Below, in pieces: positions 58,694 through 64,000 of a stretch of 64,000 nucleotides of DNA; within the stretch, counting starts at the first letter, position 1; each line of letters starts with the position of its first letter. Source of the stretch: Nonomuraea sediminis (lineage in GTDB: Bacteria > Actinomycetota > Actinomycetes > Streptosporangiales > Streptosporangiaceae); assembly GCF_018531495.1 (NCBI RefSeq), contig NZ_JAHDTI010000004.1, positions 868,001 through 932,000 on the forward strand, in the 5' to 3' direction. The notes beneath the pieces were generated by a model, which had not been told where the DNA came from, made no database searches, and saw only the letters and a program-made list of their open reading frames with translations. The translations under genes and the position numbers were made by a program.

Positions 58694-59502
58694 TGATCGG
58701 TCTGAGCAGGACCTCGCTGGCGGAGGTCGAGGAGCGCTTCAACGCCGTGGCGGGAAGCGCTGATCTCGGCACCCTCGCCGACGAGCTGTTCGCGATCGCG
58801 GATCTGCTCGACCGCGAGCACGGCCTGCGGCGTGCTCTGTCCGACCCGGCCCGGCCGGCCGAGCAGAAGGCGCAGACCGTGCGCGGGCTGCTGTCCGGCA
58901 AGGTCAGCGAGCCCGCGATCGCCACCGCCGAGGCCGCCGTGTCGGCCAAGTGGTCGCGCGCGGGCGACCTGTCCGACGTGCTCGAGCGGCTCGGCGTCGT
59001 CGCCGCCGTCGGCGAGGCCGAGGCACAGGGCAAGCTCGACGACGTGGAGGACGAGCTCTTCCGCTTCGGCCGCATCATCGCCGGCAATCCCGAACTCCGC
59101 CGCGCCCTCACGGACGCCGCCGCCCCAGAGGACGGCAAGCGGCAGCTGCTGCGCGACCTGCTCGACGGCAAGGTCGCGCCGACCACGCTGCGTCTCGTCA
59201 CGCAGCTGGTGCTGCACCCGAGAGGACGTAGCCTGGAGAGCGGGCTGGAGGAGTACGGCCAGCTGGTGGCCCAGCAGCGCCAGCGCCTCGTGGCAGTGGT
59301 GCGCAGCGCCGTCGAGCTGTCCGAGGAGCAGAAGCGGCGCCTGGCGGCGTGGCTGAAGAGCTCCTACGGCCGCGACGTGCACCTGAACGTCGAGGTGGAT
59401 CCGCGAGTGCTCGGTGGATTCTCGGTCCGCATCGGCGACGAGATCATCGACACCACCATTGTGGGACGAATCGAAGAAGTCCGCCGCCGGTTGGCCGGCT
59501 AG
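58693..59502 (+). CDS. atpH: ATP synthase F1 subunit delta
   Basis: A 269-residue delta subunit. The length is well above the roughly 180 residues of E. coli delta and typical of actinobacteria. The C-terminal part has the conserved LSEEQKRRLAAWLKSSYGRDVHLNVEVDP-type segment and ends GGFSVRIGDEIIDTTIVGR, the delta signature. It joins the catalytic head to the b stalk. No extra b-like membrane helix is fused at its N-terminus, unlike mycobacterial AtpFH. Confidence 0.94.
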   Translation: MIGLSRTSLAEVEERFNAVAGSADLGTLADELFAIADLLDREHGLRRALSDPARPAEQKAQTVRGLLSGKVSEPAIATAEAAVSAKWSRAGDLSDVLERLGVVAAVGEAEAQGKLDDVEDELFRFGRIIAGNPELRRALTDAAAPEDGKRQLLRDLLDGKVAPTTLRLVTQLVLHPRGRSLESGLEEYGQLVAQQRQRLVAVVRSAVELSEEQKRRLAAWLKSSYGRDVHLNVEVDPRVLGGFSVRIGDEIIDTTIVGRIEEVRRRLAG

Positions 59503-59525
59503 GCGAATAGGGAGACAGAGTAGAG

Positions 59526-61172
59526 ATGGCGGAGCTTACGATCCGGCCGGACGAGATCCGGGACGCGCTTGAGCGCTTCGTCCAGGCGTACGAACCGGAA
59601 GGCGCCGCGCGCGAGGAGATCGGGACCGTCGTCGACTGTGGCGACGGCATCGCCCATGTCTCCGGCCTGCCCTCGGCGATGGCGAACGAGCTGCTCGAGT
59701 TCGAGGACGGCACGCGCGGCCTGGCACTGAACCTCGACACCCGTGAAATCGGTGTCGTTATCCTGGGCGACTTCAGCAAGATCGAGGAGGGCCAGTCGGT
59801 CCGCCGGACGGGCGAGGTCCTGTCCGTGCCGGTCGGCGACAACTTCCTCGGCCGCGTGGTCGACCCCCTGGGCAACCCGCTCGACGGCAAGGGCGCGATC
59901 GAGTCCGAGGGCCTGCGCGCCCTCGAGCTGCAGGCGCCGTCGGTCGTCCAGCGCCAGCCGGTGAAGGAGTCCCTGGCCACCGGCATCAAGGCGATCGACG
60001 CCATGACCGCGATCGGCCGTGGTCAGCGCCAGCTGATCATCGGTGACCGTGGCACCGGCAAGACCGCGATCGCCGTCGACACCATCCTCAACCAGCGCGA
60101 CAACTGGGCCTCCGGCGACCCGCAGAAGCAGGTTCGCTGCGTCTACGTCGCCGTCGGCCAGAAGGGTTCGACGATCGCGCAGGTCAAGGCCCGCCTCGAG
60201 GAGGCCGGTGCGCTGGAGTACACCACGATCGTGGCCGCTCCCGCCTCCGACCCCGCGGGTTACAAGTACCTTGCCCCGTACACCGGTTCGGCCATCGGCC
60301 AGCACTGGATGTACCAGGGCAAGCACGTCCTGATCGTCTTCGACGACCTGACCAAGCAGGCCGACGCCTACCGCGCCGTGTCGCTGCTGCTGCGTCGCCC
60401 GCCGGGTCGTGAGGCCTTCCCCGGCGACGTGTTCTACCTCCACTCGCGCCTGCTGGAGCGCTGCGCCAAGCTCTCCGACGACATGGGCGCCGGCTCGATG
60501 ACCGGCCTGCCGATCATCGAGACGAAGGGTAACGACGTCTCGGCGTTCATCCCGACCAACGTCATCTCCATCACCGACGGCCAGGTCTTCCTCGAGACCG
60601 ACCTGTTCAACGCCGGTGTGCGTCCGGCGATCAACGTCGGTATCTCCGTGTCCCGAGTCGGTGGCTCGGCGCAGGCGAAGGCGATGCGGAAGGTCGCGGG
60701 CACGCTGCGTCTGGCGCTGTCCCAGTACCGTGACCTGGAGGCGTTCGCCGCGTTCGCCTCCGACCTCGACGCCGCCTCCAAGGCTCAGCTCGAGCGCGGT
60801 CTGCGTCTGGTCGAGCTGCTCAAGCAGCCCCAGTACAGCCCGTTCTCGCTGGAGCGCGAGGTCGCCTCGGTGTGGGCCGGCACCACCGGTGAGCTGGACG
60901 AGGTCCCGGTCGAGGACATCCGCCGCTTCGAGTCGGAGTTCCTGGACTACATCCAGACCGCGCACAAGGGCATCTTCGACGCGGTCCGCGAGACGCGCGA
61001 GCTGTCCGACGACACGGTCACCGCTCTGAAGGACGCCATCACGGAGTTCAAGAAGGGCTTCACCACCTCTTCCGGTGAGCTGCTCATCAAGGACGAGCCG
61101 GTCGCGCCGCTGGAGGCCGAAGAGGTCGGCCAGGAGAAGATCCGCAAGGTTGTCCGCAAGGCGGAGAAGTAG
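59526..61172 (+). CDS. atpA: ATP synthase F1 subunit alpha
   Basis: A 548-residue subunit. The N-terminal beta-barrel domain is followed by the P-loop GDRGTGKTAIA, the non-catalytic-site region, the VSRVGGSAQ segment preceding the DELSEED-like region, and a charged C-terminal extension beyond E. coli alpha (KDEPVAPLEAEEVGQ onward), as seen in other actinobacteria. The start has GGGAGACAGAG upstream. It forms the hexamer with AtpD. Confidence 0.97.
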   Translation: MAELTIRPDEIRDALERFVQAYEPEGAAREEIGTVVDCGDGIAHVSGLPSAMANELLEFEDGTRGLALNLDTREIGVVILGDFSKIEEGQSVRRTGEVLSVPVGDNFLGRVVDPLGNPLDGKGAIESEGLRALELQAPSVVQRQPVKESLATGIKAIDAMTAIGRGQRQLIIGDRGTGKTAIAVDTILNQRDNWASGDPQKQVRCVYVAVGQKGSTIAQVKARLEEAGALEYTTIVAAPASDPAGYKYLAPYTGSAIGQHWMYQGKHVLIVFDDLTKQADAYRAVSLLLRRPPGREAFPGDVFYLHSRLLERCAKLSDDMGAGSMTGLPIIETKGNDVSAFIPTNVISITDGQVFLETDLFNAGVRPAINVGISVSRVGGSAQAKAMRKVAGTLRLALSQYRDLEAFAAFASDLDAASKAQLERGLRLVELLKQPQYSPFSLEREVASVWAGTTGELDEVPVEDIRRFESEFLDYIQTAHKGIFDAVRETRELSDDTVTALKDAITEFKKGFTTSSGELLIKDEPVAPLEAEEVGQEKIRKVVRKAEK

Positions 61173-61175
61173 GTC

Positions 61176-62078
61176 ATGGGTGCCCAGCTAAGGCTGCTGC
61201 GGCGGCGGATCAAGTCGGTCAAGTCGACCGCCAAGATCACGCGCGCCCAGGAGCTCATCGCTTCCTCGCGGATCGTGCGAGCGCAGCAGCGGATGCAGGC
61301 GGCCCTGCCGTACGAGCGTGAGATCACGCGCGCCGTCACGGGGGTCGTCAGCAACGCCGCCAGCGTGGACCACCCGCTGACGGTGGCGAAGGAGAACCCC
61401 GCCACGGCGGGCGTGCTCGTCGTCACCAGCGACAGCGGTTTCTGCGGCGGCTTCAACGCCAACGTGCTGCGCGAGGCGGAGGCCCTGCGCGGGCTGCTGG
61501 AGAGCCGCGGCCTGAAGGTGACGCCGTTCGTGACCGGGCGCAAGGGTGTCACCTGGCACTCCTTCCGCAACCGCGAGATGGGCGGGCAGTGGGTCGGCTT
61601 CTCCAGGAAGCCGGCCTATGCCGACGCCAAGGAGATCGCGCAGGTGCTGATCGACTCCTTCAAGGACGAGAACGGCATCGACGAGATCCACATCGTCTCG
61701 ACCGAGTTCGTCTCGATGCTGACCCAGAACGTGGTCGTCAAGCGGATCCTGCCGCTTGAGGTCGAGGAGACCGAGGCGAGCGCGAGCGACGCGATCCCGC
61801 CCTACTACGAGTTCGAACCGACCGCGGCCGACGTGCTCGAGTCGCTCCTTCCGCGTTACGTGGAGTCGCGCATCTTCACCGCGCTGCTGGAGTCGGCGGC
61901 CTCGGAGGAGGCCGCACGCCGCCGCGCCATGAAGTCCGCTACGGACAACGCCAACGAGCTGATGAGGGTCCTCACCCAGGACATGAACCAGGCTCGCCAG
62001 GCCGAGATCACCCAGGAAATCAGCGAGATCGTCGGTGGCGCCAACGCGCTCGCTGACGCCGCAGCGGGGAAAGAGTGA
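61176..62078 (+). CDS. atpG: ATP synthase F1 subunit gamma
   Basis: A 300-residue rotor subunit. The N-terminal helix MGAQLRLLRRRIKSVKSTAKITRA and the C-terminal helix with ARRRAMKSATDNANELM are the coiled-coil shaft, and TSDSGFCGGFNANVLR is the conserved Rossmann segment. It starts 3 bp after atpA and ends 1 bp before atpD. Confidence 0.96.
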   Translation: MGAQLRLLRRRIKSVKSTAKITRAQELIASSRIVRAQQRMQAALPYEREITRAVTGVVSNAASVDHPLTVAKENPATAGVLVVTSDSGFCGGFNANVLREAEALRGLLESRGLKVTPFVTGRKGVTWHSFRNREMGGQWVGFSRKPAYADAKEIAQVLIDSFKDENGIDEIHIVSTEFVSMLTQNVVVKRILPLEVEETEASASDAIPPYYEFEPTAADVLESLLPRYVESRIFTALLESAASEEAARRRAMKSATDNANELMRVLTQDMNQARQAEITQEISEIVGGANALADAAAGKE

Positions 62079-62079
62079 A

Positions 62080-63525
62080 ATGACTGCAGAAGCTGTTGAG
62101 ACCGTGGAGAACTCCGCGGCCGGAACGGGCCGGGTGGCGCGCGTCAACGGCCCCGTCGTCGACGTGGAGTTCCCCGTCGATGCGATGCCCGATATCTACA
62201 ACGCGCTCCACGTCGAGGTCACCCTCGGTGGCGAGACCAAGACGCTGACCCTCGAGGTCGCCCAGCACCTCGGTGACAACCTGGTGCGCGCGATCTCCAT
62301 GCAGCCCTCCGACGGCCTGGTCCGCGGCGCTGCCGTGACCGACACCAACGCCCCGATCTCGGTGCCCGTGGGCGACGTCGTCAAGGGCCACGTGTGGAAC
62401 GCGCTCGGCGAGACGCTCGACGTTCCCACCGCGTCCCTGAAGATCAACGAGCGGTGGGGCATCCACCGTCCGTCGCCGGCCTTCGACCAGCTCGAGTCGC
62501 GCACGGAGATGCTGGTCACCGGCATCAAGGTCATCGACCTGCTCACCCCGTACGTGCAGGGTGGGAAGATCGGCCTGTTCGGTGGTGCCGGTGTCGGCAA
62601 GACCGTTCTGATCCAGGAGATGATCCGCCGGGTCGCCCGCAACTTCGGTGGCACCTCGTGCTTCGCCGGTGTGGGCGAGCGTACCCGTGAGGGCAACGAC
62701 CTCTGGCTGGAGATGGAGGAGGCGGACGTCCTCAAGGACACCGCGCTCGTCTTCGGTCAGATGGACGAGCCGCCGGGCACCCGTCTGCGCGTGGCGCTGT
62801 CGGCGCTGACGATGGCGGAGTACTTCCGCGACGTGCAGAAGCAGGACGTGCTGCTGTTCATCGACAACATCTTCCGCTTCACGCAGGCCGGTTCCGAGGT
62901 CTCCACGCTGCTGGGCCGCATGCCGTCGGCCGTGGGTTACCAGCCCACGCTGGCCGACGAGATGGGCGTGCTCCAGGAGCGCATCACCTCGACCCGTGGT
63001 CACTCGATCACCTCCATGCAGGCGATCTACGTGCCCGCGGACGACATCACCGACCCGGCGCCGCACAACGCGTTCGCTCACCTGGACGCGCAGACCGTTC
63101 TGTCCCGGCCGATCTCGGAGAAGGGCATCTACCCCGCGGTGGACCCGCTCGACTCCAGCTCCCGCATCCTCGACCCGCAGGTCGTCGGTGAGGAGCACTA
63201 CGCGGTCGCCCAGGAGACCAAGCGGATCCTGCAGAAGTACCGTGAGCTCCAGGACATCATCGCGATCCTCGGTATCGACGAGCTGTCCGAGGAGGACAAG
63301 GTCACCGTGCAGCGGGCCCGCCGGATCGAGCGGTTCCTGTCGCACCCGATGTACGCTGCCGAGGCGTTCACCGGCCAGCCGGGCGAGAACGTGCCGCTGG
63401 ACGAGACCATCGCCTCCTTCAAGGGCCTGTGCGCCGGCGAGTACGACCACCTTCCCGAGCAGGCGTTCTTCATGGTCGGCGGCATCGACCAGGCTGTGGC
63501 GAAGGCCAAGGAACTCGAGCGCTGA
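62080..63525 (+). CDS. atpD: ATP synthase F1 subunit beta
   Basis: A 481-residue catalytic subunit with Walker A GGAGVGKT, the catalytic Glu of GERTREGND, Walker B VLLFIDNIFRFTQAGSE and the DELSEEDK motif that contacts gamma. ATG 62080 gives MTAEAVETVENSAAGTGRV, with GGGGAAAGAG upstream; longer in-frame starts overlap atpG heavily. It is the ATP-forming subunit. Confidence 0.97.
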   Translation: MTAEAVETVENSAAGTGRVARVNGPVVDVEFPVDAMPDIYNALHVEVTLGGETKTLTLEVAQHLGDNLVRAISMQPSDGLVRGAAVTDTNAPISVPVGDVVKGHVWNALGETLDVPTASLKINERWGIHRPSPAFDQLESRTEMLVTGIKVIDLLTPYVQGGKIGLFGGAGVGKTVLIQEMIRRVARNFGGTSCFAGVGERTREGNDLWLEMEEADVLKDTALVFGQMDEPPGTRLRVALSALTMAEYFRDVQKQDVLLFIDNIFRFTQAGSEVSTLLGRMPSAVGYQPTLADEMGVLQERITSTRGHSITSMQAIYVPADDITDPAPHNAFAHLDAQTVLSRPISEKGIYPAVDPLDSSSRILDPQVVGEEHYAVAQETKRILQKYRELQDIIAILGIDELSEEDKVTVQRARRIERFLSHPMYAAEAFTGQPGENVPLDETIASFKGLCAGEYDHLPEQAFFMVGGIDQAVAKAKELER

Positions 63526-63571
63526 TCATCGCCCGTGGCGGGGGCCCTGCCCCCGCCGGAAAGGAAGCTAC

Positions 63572-63973
63572 GTGGCGAAGCTACGAGTTGGGGTTGTCTC
63601 GCCCGAGCGGGAGATCTGGTCGGGCGAAGCCGACATGGTGATTGCCAAGACCGTGGACGGCGAGATCGGTATTATGCCGCAACACGCACCTGTGCTCGGC
63701 GTCCTGGTCGAGGGCGGCGTGCTGCGCGTGAAGCGGGAGGGCGCCGACGACCTCGTCGCGGCCGTGCACGGCGGTTTCATCTCCGTGGCGGACGACGAGG
63801 TGTCCGTCCTCGCCGAGGTGGCTGAGCTCGGGTCCGAGGTCAACGTCTCGGCCGCCCGCGATGCGCTCGAACGGGCGCAGGCCTCGATCGAGGCCAACCA
63901 GGAGGACGCCGACGCGGCTGTCGCGGCCAAGCGGGCCAGGGCCCGGCTGCGCGCGGCAGGCGAAGAGGTCTGA
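63572..63973 (+). CDS. atpC: ATP synthase F1 subunit epsilon
   Basis: A 133-residue protein with the N-terminal beta sandwich (VVSPEREIWSGEADMVIAKT, then GEIGIMPQHAPVLGVL) and a C-terminal helical hairpin (DALERAQASIEANQEDADAA). It regulates ATPase activity. The start is GTG 63572 with AAAGGAAG upstream. It closes the atp operon. Confidence 0.95.
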   Translation: MAKLRVGVVSPEREIWSGEADMVIAKTVDGEIGIMPQHAPVLGVLVEGGVLRVKREGADDLVAAVHGGFISVADDEVSVLAEVAELGSEVNVSAARDALERAQASIEANQEDADAAVAAKRARARLRAAGEEV

Positions 63974-63996
63974 CGTACACAAGCCAAGGGGGCGGC

Positions 63997-64000
63997 ATGG
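63997..64000 (+). CDS. Start of the next gene (partial)
   Basis: ATG at 63997 preceded by AAGGGGG seven bases upstream, cut by the window end after 4 bases. In actinomycetes a DUF2550 membrane protein gene commonly follows atpC, but nothing of the product is visible here. Confidence 0.3.

Overview
The window reads as chromosomal DNA of a high-GC actinomycete. GC is very high throughout, starts are often GTG, neighbouring genes overlap as ATGA/GTGA, several promoters look leaderless, and there is an actinobacterial-type Rho and an atp operon. The gene style suggests Streptosporangiales (a Nonomuraea-like genus), but that is inference, not something shown here. No rRNA, tRNA, CRISPR array, insertion sequence or prophage was seen.

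Bases 1-15.8 kb are the flank of an aromatic (type II) polyketide cluster whose ketosynthase genes must lie to the left, outside the window. A tightly coupled + operon (1-9670) encodes an anthrone-oxygenase-like protein, a ketoreductase, two ABM monooxygenases, a tiny ORF, a complete dedicated acetyl-CoA carboxylase (fused AccD-AccA, BCCP, biotin carboxylase), a KAS III-like enzyme with Ser in place of the nucleophilic Cys, a POT-family transporter and an asparagine-synthetase-like amide ligase whose Cys2 is Ser. A converging operon (13150-9627) adds an O-methyltransferase, a Tat-exported protein, a second ketoreductase and a beta-hydroxyacid-dehydrogenase-like protein. An F420-type oxidoreductase and a secreted multicopper oxidase follow.

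Bases 15.9-22.9 kb hold a HerA-SbcD(Mre11)-SbcC(Rad50)-NurA end-resection operon in the order familiar from archaea. The SbcC arms are built of regular 11-residue repeats, and the sbcC-nurA junction has been tandemly duplicated into a small in-frame ORF. Bases 23.4-29.9 kb are a self-contained operon: GntR/UTRA regulator, 2[4Fe-4S] ferredoxin, lipoprotein/permease/ATPase of a sulfonate-type ABC transporter, and an AprA-like flavoprotein fused to HEAT repeats. This is the best candidate here for an undescribed metabolic system. A Ser/Thr kinase with an apparent frameshift, exonuclease III, a methyltransferase and a tyrosine phosphatase follow.

Bases 33.3-43.1 kb are an island of six family-2 glycosyltransferases of two paralogous types in mirrored, translationally coupled pairs, plus a coiled-coil membrane protein. 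The rest is conserved actinobacterial core: thrC, thrB, rho (long structured leader, strong terminator), a secreted Ig-like protein, rpmE behind a perfect SigR-type promoter, prfA-prmC-tsaC, an unrecognised two-gene unit with internal repeats, glyA, wecA, then atpI-atpZ-atpBEFHAGDC behind a Rex/CRP-like operator.
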